Positions 17,164 to 26,845 of a stretch of DNA of 64,000 nucleotides are shown here, piece after piece. The position numbers were made by a program, and so were the translations under genes. Below the pieces are notes generated by a model. It was not told the origin of the DNA and ran no database searches. It worked only from the letters and a program-made list of their open reading frames with translations. This stretch comes from Candidatus Neomarinimicrobiota bacterium (GTDB lineage: Bacteria > Fidelibacterota > Marinisomatia > Marinisomatales > S15-B10), in assembly GCA_036476315.1 (NCBI GenBank), contig JAZGBI010000008.1, positions 1 through 64,000 of the forward strand, read 5' to 3'. How positions within the stretch are numbered: position 1 is the stretch's first letter; each line of letters begins with the position of its first letter.

Positions 17164-18090
17164 GTGCGAATTGTATTCATGGGGAACGCCGATTTCGCGA
17201 TTCCAAGCATCGCACGTCTCCATTCTCTGACGCACGAGGTTGTCGCCGCGGTGACAAATCCTGACAAACAACAGGGTCGGGGCAGAAATCCCAGTCCGAC
17301 TCCCGTTGCCCTGTTTGCCAGGAAACATAATATTTCCACGATTCAGCCGGATTCTCTCAAGAATAACTCACTTGTTTCTGAACTCATGGAGGTCCGTCCC
17401 CACTTGTTCGTGGTTGTGGCCTTCAAGATTCTCCCCCCCGAACTTCTCATCATTCCAGAGTACGGTTGCGTAAATCTTCACGGGTCACTTTTACCCAAAT
17501 ACCGGGGAGCTGCGCCTATTCAGTGGGCCTTAATGAACGGTGATTCAATGACGGGATTGACAACGTTTATTCTGTCTCCAAGCGTTGACACGGGGGACAT
17601 TCTCCTGAAGAAGGAGGTCGTCATTTTTCCGGATGACGATTTTGGATCTCTGTCGCAGAGAATGTCTCAGCTGGGAGCGTCCCTCCTCGTGGAAACCATC
17701 AGGAGAATTGACGCTCAGGATCATGGGCCTTTTCCCCAGGATTCTTCACTTGCCACAAAGGCCCCGAAAATAAGGCCGGATATGTGTAGGATAAATTGGG
17801 ACCGACCCGCTCGAGAAGTCAGGAACCAGATAAGGGCCCTATCGCCTGTCCCGGGGGCTTACACGGTACTCAGAGGCAGAAGACTGAAGCTGTTCCGATC
17901 CATCATCTCAGGAATGACGACCTCAAGTTGCGGTGAAATTGTTCTGGTGAAGCAGGATCGATTCGTCGTCTCGTGCTCGAAAGACAGTCTCGAAATTCAG
18001 GAAGTTCAGCTGGAGGGGAAAAGACGCATGCCGGCTCGAGACTTTCTTCTCGGATCCTTCCTGTCTGAGGGTGAACGACTTGGCGTATAG
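17164..18090 (+). CDS. fmt: Methionyl-tRNA formyltransferase
   Basis: This enzyme formylates initiator Met-tRNA using 10-formyl-tetrahydrofolate. Of its 308 residues, the N-terminal Rossmann formyltransferase domain has VFMGNADFAIPS and the catalytic NLHGSLLPKYRGAAPIQWA, with the later DTGDILL. The C-terminal domain follows KAPKIRPDMCRINWDRPARE, as usual. GTG start at 17164, 23 bases after def. The catalytic Asn-His-Asp set appears intact. Confidence 0.96.
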   Translation: MRIVFMGNADFAIPSIARLHSLTHEVVAAVTNPDKQQGRGRNPSPTPVALFARKHNISTIQPDSLKNNSLVSELMEVRPHLFVVVAFKILPPELLIIPEYGCVNLHGSLLPKYRGAAPIQWALMNGDSMTGLTTFILSPSVDTGDILLKKEVVIFPDDDFGSLSQRMSQLGASLLVETIRRIDAQDHGPFPQDSSLATKAPKIRPDMCRINWDRPAREVRNQIRALSPVPGAYTVLRGRRLKLFRSIISGMTTSSCGEIVLVKQDRFVVSCSKDSLEIQEVQLEGKRRMPARDFLLGSFLSEGERLGV

Positions 18091-19417
18091 CCCGGATTCA
18101 CGGTGGCACGCCGTTATGATCCTCTCCGAATTTGACCGCCAGAACCGGCGCCTCTCAGGCACAATTAATGATTATTTCCGCTCAATCAAACTCGCCCGGG
18201 AAGATTATCCTACCATCACCCATCTTGTTCAAGAAACCACCCGTTGGAGAGGTTATCTGGACTCCCTGCTTTCAGAGCGTTACCGCGGCAGGTTCCAGAA
18301 GATGGAGTACAGATTGAGGAACATTTTGCGGCTGGGTGCCTACGAGATCCTTTTCAGGAGTCGTGTCCCCAGATATGCCGTAGTGAACGAATCTGTGACT
18401 CTGGCGAGAAGGGCTGTCAATGAGAAAGCTTCAGGTGTGGCGAACGCTCTACTTCGCACCATCCAGTCCACCGATTATCCGAGGCCAGAGGAACTAAGAG
18501 CTGATGATTCTCCGGAAAAAATATCAAGGATTACTTCACATCCTGAATGGATGATTGAGCGATGGCTTCAGAGTTTCGGATTTGAGAAGACGCGCGAACT
18601 CTGTACCTGGAATAATCGTCCTCCTTCTTTTTCCGTTCGGCGAAACTGTCTCAAAGTTGGCCAGAAGGATTTCGAGCGTTTTCTGAATCGACAAAATGTC
18701 CGCTGGACGAGAAAAGAGTCGCTTGGCGAATTCTACGATGTGGACAAGTTGGCCCGTTTGGGACACACACAGGAATTTGAGTCGGGCTATTTTTCGGTTC
18801 AGGATATGTCAGGAGGACTGGTAGTCCTGTTGCTCGATGCTGACGAAAAGTCCAGGATCCTCGACGTCTGTGCGGCGCCCGGGGGGAAAAGCACTTACCT
18901 GGCAGAGCGATTGGGAAACAAAGGGGAGATCTGCGCATACGATGTAGATGAAGCGAGGCTGAGTCTCCTGGTCGACAATATTCAAAGGTTGGCACTGGAT
19001 TCAATTCAAATTTCTCAAGGAGATGCCGTTCTGGACAAGTTCCCTGCTGGCGACAGGGTTCTCCTGGATGTTCCCTGCTCAGGCACAGGTGTCATGGCCA
19101 AGAGAGCCGATCTTCGGTGGCGTCGTAGGAAAAGTCATATTCAAGAGATGCAATCCCTTCAACTCCGGATGCTCTCTCACATGTCGGACTTTGTCAAGCC
19201 CGGTGGTTTAATCGTCTATGCCACATGCTCTCTGGAAGAGGAAGAAAATTGGGAGGTTGCAGATCTTTTCCTTGCACAAAGTGAAGGGTTTGACGTCCTG
19301 AGAGCCGATGGCGTTGTTCCGGACAGATATGTTGATGAGCGAGGCGCTCTTCATACCTATCCTCCGGATCATGGGTTGGATGGTGTATTTGCCGTGATTC
19401 TGGAAAGGTCCGGATGA
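18071..19417 (+). CDS. rsmB: 16S rRNA (cytosine-967-C5) methyltransferase
   Basis: This 448-residue protein has a NusB-like RNA-binding N-terminal domain (about residues 1-140) and a SAM-dependent m5C RNA methyltransferase domain. That domain has DVCAAPGGKSTYLAERL for SAM binding, LLDVPCSGTGVMAKRADLRW with one catalytic Cys, and YATCSLEEEEN with the other. It overlaps fmt by 20 bases, so translation is coupled. The order def-fmt-rsmB is widespread among bacteria. Confidence 0.95.
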   Translation: MNDLAYSPDSRWHAVMILSEFDRQNRRLSGTINDYFRSIKLAREDYPTITHLVQETTRWRGYLDSLLSERYRGRFQKMEYRLRNILRLGAYEILFRSRVPRYAVVNESVTLARRAVNEKASGVANALLRTIQSTDYPRPEELRADDSPEKISRITSHPEWMIERWLQSFGFEKTRELCTWNNRPPSFSVRRNCLKVGQKDFERFLNRQNVRWTRKESLGEFYDVDKLARLGHTQEFESGYFSVQDMSGGLVVLLLDADEKSRILDVCAAPGGKSTYLAERLGNKGEICAYDVDEARLSLLVDNIQRLALDSIQISQGDAVLDKFPAGDRVLLDVPCSGTGVMAKRADLRWRRRKSHIQEMQSLQLRMLSHMSDFVKPGGLIVYATCSLEEEENWEVADLFLAQSEGFDVLRADGVVPDRYVDERGALHTYPPDHGLDGVFAVILERSG

Positions 19418-20178
19418 AAACATTTTTCCGATACTTGGTTGCCTTTGTGGGATTATCAGCTGTTCTCATCCTGATGCTGGACAAGATCATCATGCCGGCC
19501 TATGTCTCCCATCGTAATGACCGGTACCTACCCGACGTGAGGGGATTGCCTTATCCGGATGCAAGGGAGCGACTCGAACTGGAAGGATTTATAGCATTGA
19601 AGGGGGATACGAAATTCACAAATAAATATGCTCCGGGGACGGTCATCGATCAATATCCCAAGGCGATGCGGAAGGTCAAACCGGGAAGGAGGATTCGTCT
19701 GACGGTCGCGGAGAAGGAAAAGATGGTCCCGGTACCGGATGTCGTAGGAAAATCGTTACGAAGTGCACGGCTCGAAATCGAAGAAAGTGGTCTTCTCATC
19801 GATTCGCTCATCACCGAATTTGACATAGAAGTACCCACGGGTGTTGTTAAATGGCAGTACCCAAGACCAGGGGATCACTTGAGACGGGAAAGTGGACTTA
19901 CGCTCATTGTCAGTCAGGGAAAACCGCCCAATTTTTATCAGGTACCACAGCTTTTTGGCTTGAGCCTCACCAAGGCCGAGGAGCTGCTTCGCGAAGCGAA
20001 CCTCGAGGTGGGTCGTGTCACCTATCGGCAAAACGAGGATTTGGTTCCCTACACTGTTCTCGATCAATCCATGGAAGAAGGGCATATTCTTGATCACCCG
20101 GTCTCTATCGACCTCATCGTGAGCGTCATCGACTTGGAGGACGTATACAAGCGGCTTACCGCCCCTGACAGAAAGTGA
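19414..20178 (+). CDS. Membrane-anchored PASTA-domain protein
   Basis: This 254-residue protein has one N-terminal TM helix (residues 8-28) and three tandem extracytoplasmic PASTA domains (about residues 38-105, 106-173, 176-242). These are recognisable from repeats of the V(P)xVxGxxxxxAxxxLxxxGL pattern and the PxAGxxV..QxP turns. PASTA domains elsewhere bind peptidoglycan. There is no kinase domain, so this is not a PknB-type sensor. It overlaps the rsmB stop by 4 bases (ATGA). A cell-wall-related role is inference. Confidence 0.85.
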   Translation: MKTFFRYLVAFVGLSAVLILMLDKIIMPAYVSHRNDRYLPDVRGLPYPDARERLELEGFIALKGDTKFTNKYAPGTVIDQYPKAMRKVKPGRRIRLTVAEKEKMVPVPDVVGKSLRSARLEIEESGLLIDSLITEFDIEVPTGVVKWQYPRPGDHLRRESGLTLIVSQGKPPNFYQVPQLFGLSLTKAEELLREANLEVGRVTYRQNEDLVPYTVLDQSMEEGHILDHPVSIDLIVSVIDLEDVYKRLTAPDRK

Positions 20179-20264
20179 TGGACGATGAACCCGGTGCACC
20201 GAAGCGTCGTTAATAATCTAGTCCCATGAAGTGTGCAGAGGAAAACTAGGGTCCGGTCACGTCA

Positions 20265-20843
20265 ATGGATTATCGTAACGAAGTCTACCGAAAGATAGTG
20301 CATATCGCTTTTGCTCTTTTTCCGCTGAGTTATCTGTTTTTCCTCGACCGGGATGTAATGCTTTGGGTGCTTGGAATTCTCACGGGAACCATAGTGGTGG
20401 GTGAGGTGCTGAGAATGAGATTCGAATTCTTTTCCCGTCTGTACAGGTTGATTTTCGGCAGGATGGTGAGGGAGGATGAAAGCCACTCGTTTACCGGGGC
20501 GACATACACGTTGACGGGCTCGTTCCTGACAGTACTCATTTTTGAGAAGCATCCGGCGGTGTTTGCCCTATTGCTTCTGGCTCTCGCGGATTCCACCGCC
20601 GCTCTGGTGGGAAAGAGATGGGGGAGAACGCCTCTCGTAGAAAAAACTGTGGAAGGGACCGCAACCTTCCTGGCCATTGCCATTCTGCTGGCAGTGATTG
20701 TTCCTGGAATTCCGAAGTTTCCTGCCATTCTGGCGGCCTTAGTGGCTTCGGTGGTTGAACTGGTACCCTCTCCCGTCGACGACAACGTGATGATTCCGCT
20801 CTCAGCAGGACTCACCATAGCTTTGGTGAGCCTGATCACGTGA
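20265..20843 (+). CDS. Dolichol/phytol kinase-like integral membrane protein (SEC59/VTE5 family)
   Basis: This 192-residue polytopic protein is of the cytidylyltransferase-related lipid-kinase family (dolichol kinase, phytol kinase, DGK1). Diagnostic segments are RKIVHIAF near the start, SHSFTGATYTLTG, LADSTAALVGKRWGRTPL with the catalytic-type Asp and Gly-Lys, EKTVEGT, and SPVDDNVMIPLSAG near the end. It probably phosphorylates an isoprenoid alcohol with CTP. The short gap upstream (86 bases) holds no recognisable signal. It overlaps the next gene by 4 bases. Confidence 0.85.
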   Translation: MDYRNEVYRKIVHIAFALFPLSYLFFLDRDVMLWVLGILTGTIVVGEVLRMRFEFFSRLYRLIFGRMVREDESHSFTGATYTLTGSFLTVLIFEKHPAVFALLLLALADSTAALVGKRWGRTPLVEKTVEGTATFLAIAILLAVIVPGIPKFPAILAALVASVVELVPSPVDDNVMIPLSAGLTIALVSLIT

Positions 20844-22933
20844 GTTTCCTTGCGCCATCGGTTCTCTGGGGTCTTCTCGCAGCATCGGCTCCTATCATCA
20901 TACATCTGGTGAGCACCCGGCGTACGCAGACGGTCAATTTCAGTACAGTGCGCTTCATCAAAGCTCTTGAACACGATACCATTAAGAAGTTGAAATTGCG
21001 CCAGTGGCTCCTTGTACTTCTTCGAACTCTGGCCGTAGTTCTCCTGGTACTCGTATTTTCCCGGCCGGTGAAAACGGGATATTTTCCCTCCTGGGCTGTG
21101 GGAGACAGGTCCACCAGGATGGGCTTCCTCCTGGACAATTCCGGTTCCATGGGTGCCATATATGAAGGTGTAAGTTTGTTGAAAAGGTCAAAATCGATCG
21201 TCCTGAAAACTTTGCAGAGGGTCGAGGGAAAACTGTCGGCCGACATCTACCAAACAACACCCTTCAAGAGACGGTTTTCAGGAGAATTCCAGTCGGTGGA
21301 GCAGATCAGGGATATTCTGTCGGAGATTCATGAAACTTCAGGGAGAGACCATCTGTGGCAGGCCGTTGAGGAGCTTTTGAACCAGTCGATGATTGAGACC
21401 AGAGGCACGGGTGCCATCGCGAATGAGGAATTCTTCATTCTCAGCGACTTTCCAGCCACCGCACCCGGCCACTGGGAACCCGAATCTCCGACGAACTATG
21501 AGGTATCATCTGCACAGAGATTCTATCTTTTTCCTCAACCGGAAATAGAGGGCAACCTGAGCGTCCTGTCAGCAGATGTGCAGTCTCAGCTCCGTCTTCT
21601 CGGTCAACTCGTCTCTGTGGAGGCCACTATTGGAAACCATGCCCGAGCGCTCCGGAAAAATGTCCCGATCCAGCTCTATTTCGATGGAAATCGTGTTGGA
21701 CAGGTGGTCTCGGACTTACCCGCTTCGGAGTCCAAAGATTTTGTTTTCCAGGCGTTCCCCAACCGTACAGGATCGATCCGTGGAGTGGTAGAGATTCCGG
21801 AGGACGGATTCGAACTTGACAACCGGAGATTTTTTCAATTCTCCATTCCTCCAAGAATTCGATGCAAGGTTTTAGGTCCTTCTCAAGAACATCTTACCCT
21901 CCTCCGAGTTGCTCTGACGTCCATTAGCCAAGATTCTCTTTTCGTCGAGTTTGAGGAGCAGGATCCGTACGAGGTCGGTACCGTGTCCCTGGAAAAAACC
22001 GACGTTCTCATACTCATCGATCCCGCGGATTTCAGTCCTGCCATTGCCAAAGAGATCGCTGCATTTGCGAAACAAGGAGGGAGTATCATGGCGTTTCTCG
22101 GGGAGAGATACTCCAACTCTTTTGACGGGACTGTTGTGGAGGGTCTCTCTCTTCCCAACTCGCGAGGAATGACCGTTCTGGCCGAGGGCTCTTTCCATGA
22201 AGTAACGAAATATGACGCAAAACATCCACTCTTCCGCAATTTTCAGGCCATAAACTTGAGCAGGGAGATGCCCCGGATCTTCAAGCATGTGAAAATTGCG
22301 GACGGAGGTGAGGGCAAGGTGATTATGAGCATCTCCAACAATGAGCCGTTGCTTATGGAGATAAGGACACCCTACTCGAAAGTGCTGGCATTTGCCGCAC
22401 TGCCGAACCCAGAATGGACGGATCTTCCTCTTCGGGGTTTCTTCGTTCCGCTCTTGCATCGAATTCTGGTCTATCTCGCTGCAAGTGAATCAGAGGGAAG
22501 GTCTGTAGAAGTGGGGGAAACGGTTAACATTCCCCTCCAGCGCCAGTTCATCTCGGGTCAGCTTGAGATTGTAGGTCCCACGGGCAGAAGGACGAAACTC
22601 GTGCCGGATTACGTGGGCGAGCTTGTTACGGTGGATGAAGTGGATGAGGCCGGCCTGTATCGACTTCTTTCAAACGGTGAGGAGGTTTCATCCTTTGTCG
22701 CAAATGTGTCTCCGGCTGAGAATCCAGCCAAACGACTCACCGAAGAAGAATTGTTGAGTTTTTTCCCCTCGGACAGGACCAGGCTCGTGAGATCGGATGA
22801 GAACGCTCCGGCCGCCGTAATCGCGGCTAGGTGGGGAACCGAACTCTGGCGGCTGTTCCTGGTTGCCGCTCTGGCGGTGCTTTCCGCGGAGACCTGGGTG
22901 GGAAGAGTAAAGGGGGAAAGGAGCCGATCGTAG
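20840..22933 (+). CDS. BatA-domain and von Willebrand A-like membrane protein
   Basis: This 697-residue protein has a BatA-type N-terminal domain (MSFLAPSVLWGLLAASAPII, LLVLLRT-like second helix near residues 55-75). A VWA-like segment follows, starting MGFLLDNSGSMGAIYEG with the metal-ion DxSxS motif. After it come a long extracytoplasmic region, with a LIDPADFSP segment like glutamine-amidotransferase-fold domains, and a C-terminal TM helix near residue 680. Such proteins are common in the FCB group, near MoxR ATPases, but none is adjacent here. GTG start overlapping the previous stop. Confidence 0.85.
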   Translation: MSFLAPSVLWGLLAASAPIIIHLVSTRRTQTVNFSTVRFIKALEHDTIKKLKLRQWLLVLLRTLAVVLLVLVFSRPVKTGYFPSWAVGDRSTRMGFLLDNSGSMGAIYEGVSLLKRSKSIVLKTLQRVEGKLSADIYQTTPFKRRFSGEFQSVEQIRDILSEIHETSGRDHLWQAVEELLNQSMIETRGTGAIANEEFFILSDFPATAPGHWEPESPTNYEVSSAQRFYLFPQPEIEGNLSVLSADVQSQLRLLGQLVSVEATIGNHARALRKNVPIQLYFDGNRVGQVVSDLPASESKDFVFQAFPNRTGSIRGVVEIPEDGFELDNRRFFQFSIPPRIRCKVLGPSQEHLTLLRVALTSISQDSLFVEFEEQDPYEVGTVSLEKTDVLILIDPADFSPAIAKEIAAFAKQGGSIMAFLGERYSNSFDGTVVEGLSLPNSRGMTVLAEGSFHEVTKYDAKHPLFRNFQAINLSREMPRIFKHVKIADGGEGKVIMSISNNEPLLMEIRTPYSKVLAFAALPNPEWTDLPLRGFFVPLLHRILVYLAASESEGRSVEVGETVNIPLQRQFISGQLEIVGPTGRRTKLVPDYVGELVTVDEVDEAGLYRLLSNGEEVSSFVANVSPAENPAKRLTEEELLSFFPSDRTRLVRSDENAPAAVIAARWGTELWRLFLVAALAVLSAETWVGRVKGERSRS

Positions 22934-22935
22934 CG

Positions 22936-24216
22936 GTGGGGAGTTCGCAGGAGAGGGAAAGGGCTGTTCTTGTGGGTGTCATCCACCCTGGCATGTCGAA
23001 AGAAATAATGAAAGAACATCTGGACGAGCTGGAACTTCTGGCAGTCACAGCCGGTGCTGAAGTTGTTGGCAGAATCGTGCAGAAGCGTGACAGGATCAAT
23101 TCCAGGTACTTCGTGGGAAAAGGGAAGGCCGAACAGATTTCCCATCAAGCCACGGAGCTTGATGTGGATATTGTCTGTTTTGACGACGAACTCTCCCCGT
23201 CACAAGTACGGAATTTCTTGAGATTGACCCCCAGTGTCAAAGTCATTGACCGCACAGGTCTCATCCTTGACATTTTTACAAAACATGCCAGGACCCGCGA
23301 GGCGAAGACACAGGTTGAGCTTGCGCGACTGCAATACCTGTTGCCACGCCTCACGAGGTTATGGACTCACCTTGAGAGGCAGATGGGTGGTATCGGCACC
23401 CGGGCCGGGGCGGGTGAAACTCAGATTGAAGTGGATCGCCGCATGGTCCGTAACAGAATCGCAAAACTTCACGGCGAATTGGCCAGAATTGACCGTGAGC
23501 GGGAGACTCAATCCAAGCGGCGCAGAGGAATATACCGGGTAGCGCTTGTGGGATACACGAATTCGGGCAAATCGACTCTCATGAATGCGATCACAGGCTC
23601 AAAGGTTACCGTTGAGGACCAGTTATTCGCCACTCTCGATACCACAGTGCGATCACTTGTGCTCAATTCCAGTCACAAGATCCTAATGAGCGATTCTGTG
23701 GGATTCATCCGGAAGCTCCCACACGCGCTTGTCGCATCCTTTCGAAGCACGCTCAAGGAAGTTCTGGAAGCTGATCTACTCCTCATAGTGCTGGACGTGT
23801 CAAATCGGCAACTGGATGAGCATCTCCAGACGGTTCGCTCAGTTCTGATCTCCATAGAAGCACACAAGAAGAATTCCCTTTTGGTCATGAATAAGATCGA
23901 TCTCATCGAGGACTCTCAAATTCTTCGGGCTTTGAAGTCTCGATTTCCCGATGCGGTCTTCATTTCAGCCCTGAATCACCTGCGACTGGACGCTCTCTTG
24001 ATCAGAATTCAGAACACTATGGAAAGGTCATATAGGACCACCACCGTTGTCTTTGACCACAAGCTTGGAAAGGAGATTTCTTCCGTATTTCAGAATGTGG
24101 ATGTTCTGGAAACCCGCTATGAAGAGGATGGGGTACATCTTACCATACGCGGTGATGAGGCCAGTCTCAAGCGCGTACAGGCGATCTCAAGGGATGGGTC
24201 TCTGAATGCCGAATAG
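22936..24216 (+). CDS. hflX: GTPase HflX
   Basis: This ribosome-associated GTPase has about 426 residues from GTG 22936. The open frame extends back to 22831 inside the previous gene, but those residues (GCRSGGAFRGDL...) are not HflX-like, and 22936 gives the usual family length with AAAGGAG upstream. The N-terminal HflX domain has YFVGKGKAEQI and the linker GAGETQIEVDRRMV. The G domain has GYTNSGKSTLMNAI (G1), DTTVRSL (G2), SDSVGFI (G3) and MNKIDLI (G4). The G3 motif reads D-S-V-G rather than D-T-V-G. Confidence 0.94.
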   Translation: MGSSQERERAVLVGVIHPGMSKEIMKEHLDELELLAVTAGAEVVGRIVQKRDRINSRYFVGKGKAEQISHQATELDVDIVCFDDELSPSQVRNFLRLTPSVKVIDRTGLILDIFTKHARTREAKTQVELARLQYLLPRLTRLWTHLERQMGGIGTRAGAGETQIEVDRRMVRNRIAKLHGELARIDRERETQSKRRRGIYRVALVGYTNSGKSTLMNAITGSKVTVEDQLFATLDTTVRSLVLNSSHKILMSDSVGFIRKLPHALVASFRSTLKEVLEADLLLIVLDVSNRQLDEHLQTVRSVLISIEAHKKNSLLVMNKIDLIEDSQILRALKSRFPDAVFISALNHLRLDALLIRIQNTMERSYRTTTVVFDHKLGKEISSVFQNVDVLETRYEEDGVHLTIRGDEASLKRVQAISRDGSLNAE

Positions 24217-24229
24217 CCAGTATTGAAAA

Positions 24230-24266
24230 CCCCCCGGACGGGGGCGTTTTAGGAACGCGCTTTTTT
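24230..24266 (+). terminator. Double-hairpin intrinsic terminator after hflX
   Basis: CCCCC-GGAC-GGGGG (24231-24244) is followed by a second small hairpin GCGTT/AACGC and six T (24261-24266). It closes the yajC-hflX gene series. The remaining 220 bases to the convergent gene hold only short unconvincing frames. Confidence 0.8.
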
Positions 24267-24491
24267 CACGGTGGGCACCTCCCGGATAGATCAAACTTCC
24301 TTTACCCCGACCACTTGGGACGGGGAAGGCCTGTTTTCCTTACCCGGAGTTCAGTTCCCATTTATTCTTATTGAAGGTTCCAAAACCGCCGACACCGACC
24401 GAGGGAAGTTTTCAATTAGCCTTACTTCAATATTAGATGAAATTGTCGACTTATGAAAGAGAAAGAACCGATGGAAGGGGCAGGGGGTCGT

Positions 24492-26648
24492 TCATCTTAG
24501 CGCGTTGAGCATTTCGTCTGGATCCGTAGTTGGAGAATCGCAGGTGTAATTCTGGCAGACGTACGCCGTTGCATTCCCGTTGACGGCAACCTGGGTTTCC
24601 GTAAAAGGAGCCAGTTTCGCCAGCTGAGTTCCTGATCCATTGCTCGATTTAAGCAGAACGACTTTGTTCGGCAAGAATTGCGCCCGTACCACCTGGAGCA
24701 TTCTTGCGGTGTCGTCTCCGTCCAGGTCACCCACAATAACGATCTCATATGAAGGTCCCAGTCCAAAATCAACCGACAGAAGAAGCTGCGAGTGTCCAGG
24801 AGGATACCTCTTGACCTGAGAAGAGAATACCTTTCCGATTGCAGCCGCCTTCTCTTCCAGGTCGGATCTCCCCGTGATCCTTCCGATGCGGAGGAGGTCA
24901 AGGGCAGCTACTGAATTTCCCGAAGGAATCGCACCATCGAATACCTCCTTGGTTCTCACGATAAGCTCTTCCCCGTTTCTCGACGTAAAGAAGAAACCAC
25001 CCTCTTCCTCGTCCCAGAAGAGAGCGATCATCGTGTCTGTCAGTTCCACAGCCTGTTGAAGATAGGAGACTTCGAACGTTGTCTCGTACAGTTCCAACAG
25101 TCCCCAGACCATGAATGCGTAGTCTTCCAGATGGGCGGGGAGGGAGGCTACGCCATCCCGATATCTTTTCAGAAGGTATCCCTCTGAGGTTTTGAGAACG
25201 TCAAGAATGAAATCTGCTGCCGACCTGGCCGCATGGGCATATTCGTCGTTTCCAAGAATTCGTCCCCCTTTGGCCAGTGCAGCAATCATCAGTCCGTTCC
25301 AATCCGTGAGAATCTTGTCATCTTTAAAAGGGTGCACTCTTTTCTCTCGCGCCTGGAACAGGTTTTCGCGGGCCGCATTAAGACGGTTCCGAAGTTCCGA
25401 TTCACTCAGCCCGTATTCGGCCGCCAGGTCAGCCGTGGACCCCTGAAGATGCACTATGTTCTTCCCTCGCTTCTGGCCGCTCGCTTCCTCCCGGAAGTTG
25501 CCATTTTCGGAGATATTATATATTTCCGCAATCATGGAGCTTTCACGGTGGCCAAGTATGCTTTCAATTTCATCCAGTGTCCAGAGATAGAATTTTCCTT
25601 CTTCTCCCTCACTGTCTGCATCCTCTGCCGAGTAGAATCCGCCCTCGGGTGAAGTCATGTCTCGCAGGACATACGCAAAGGTTTCCCGGGCTGTGTTAGC
25701 ATATGCTTCCTTTCCCGTGGCCTGATAAGCTTCCAGATAAGCGATGGCGTTCATTGCCTGATCGTAGAGCATTTTTTCGAAATGGGGAACAAGCCACTCG
25801 GGATCCGTCGCATATCGATGGAAACCGAATCCCACGTGATCGTAGATACCACCCCATCGCATTTCCTTCAACGTTTTCTCCACCATGTGGAGAGCCCTTG
25901 AATCTCCCGTTCTCTTCCAGTAGCGGAGGAGAAAGGACAGATTATGGGCGGTTGGGAATTTAGTTCTGCCCTGGAAACCTCCACGGTCCTCATCAAACCG
26001 TTGGGAAAATCGAGTGAAAGCCTCATTAAGAATTTCTTCATCGAGAAGGTCGGTCCCGACAGGCGAGATGCGACGTTTCAATTCATCCACAAACGATTCG
26101 GCCCTGTCAGCTAATCTCCCTCTGTCGTTCCTCCAGATATCTCCTATTTTCGGGATAAGCTCCTTCATGCCCATCTGATTGAAACGGGTTTCACGGGGGA
26201 AATAAGTCCCGGCAAAAAACGGTTTCTTGTCAGGTGTCATGAGAATGGTCAGCGGCCAGCCTCCCCGGCCCGTCATGGTTTGACATACGGTCATATAGAT
26301 ATTGTCAATGTCAGGACGTTCTTCTCGGTCGACCTTAATGCTGATAAAGTATTCGTTCATAAGAGCAGCCGTGGCGGAGTCCTGGAACGATTCGTGCTCC
26401 ATTACGTGGCACCAGTGGCAGGTCGAATAGCCTATTGAGAGAAAAATTGGTTTGTCTTCTCTCTCGGCTGCCTCAAATGCCTCCTCTCCCCAAGGATACC
26501 AGTCCACGGGATTATCTGCGTGTTGTAGGAGATAGGGGCTTTTCTCTTCTGCCAGTCGGTTCATCTTCTTGCCCTCTAGGGATGAGTGACAGCTCATTAT
26601 CCCCGTCACAGAAATGATCACTCCTCGAAAGAATAAGTTCCTGATCAT
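24492..26648 (-). CDS. DUF255/thioredoxin-fold protein of the YyaL/SPATA20 family
   Basis: The C-terminal 690 residues, from the Met at 26564, match the family along its whole length: [21 protein letters not shown], then thioredoxin-like [16 protein letters not shown], and [16 protein letters not shown]. After these comes a six-hairpin (AGE/GH-like) toroid with [21 protein letters not shown] and [17 protein letters not shown] extend the start to ATG 26648 because the added segment ([20 protein letters not shown]) looks like a lipoprotein signal, although its lipobox is imperfect and no clear ribosome-binding site precedes it. ATG 26564 is the alternative. Function of the family is unknown; the CxxC hints at redox activity. 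Confidence 0.88.
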   Translation of the reverse strand: MIRNLFFRGVIISVTGIMSCHSSLEGKKMNRLAEEKSPYLLQHADNPVDWYPWGEEAFEAAEREDKPIFLSIGYSTCHWCHVMEHESFQDSATAALMNEYFISIKVDREERPDIDNIYMTVCQTMTGRGGWPLTILMTPDKKPFFAGTYFPRETRFNQMGMKELIPKIGDIWRNDRGRLADRAESFVDELKRRISPVGTDLLDEEILNEAFTRFSQRFDEDRGGFQGRTKFPTAHNLSFLLRYWKRTGDSRALHMVEKTLKEMRWGGIYDHVGFGFHRYATDPEWLVPHFEKMLYDQAMNAIAYLEAYQATGKEAYANTARETFAYVLRDMTSPEGGFYSAEDADSEGEEGKFYLWTLDEIESILGHRESSMIAEIYNISENGNFREEASGQKRGKNIVHLQGSTADLAAEYGLSESELRNRLNAARENLFQAREKRVHPFKDDKILTDWNGLMIAALAKGGRILGNDEYAHAARSAADFILDVLKTSEGYLLKRYRDGVASLPAHLEDYAFMVWGLLELYETTFEVSYLQQAVELTDTMIALFWDEEEGGFFFTSRNGEELIVRTKEVFDGAIPSGNSVAALDLLRIGRITGRSDLEEKAAAIGKVFSSQVKRYPPGHSQLLLSVDFGLGPSYEIVIVGDLDGDDTARMLQVVRAQFLPNKVVLLKSSNGSGTQLAKLAPFTETQVAVNGNATAYVCQNYTCDSPTTDPDEMLNALR

Positions 26649-26845
26649 AAGTTCAGGCCAAGTTAACTGGCCGGGCGTCTGGTGTGCAAGGGGAACCTGT
26701 TGAAATTGCTGTCTCACGAAGGTAACTTCCGTCCAATTTGCTAGAAAAATGATCTTCGTCGGTTTCATTCTCACCTGTCAAGTTAGCTTTGTCCATATGT
26801 CTATCGGGCAATACCGGGACATGCAATTATGATGAATTGAAGATC

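Noticed and set aside
24271-24456. 61-codon frame after hflX
   Set aside because: It follows a strong terminator, has no good ribosome-binding site and no recognisable family.
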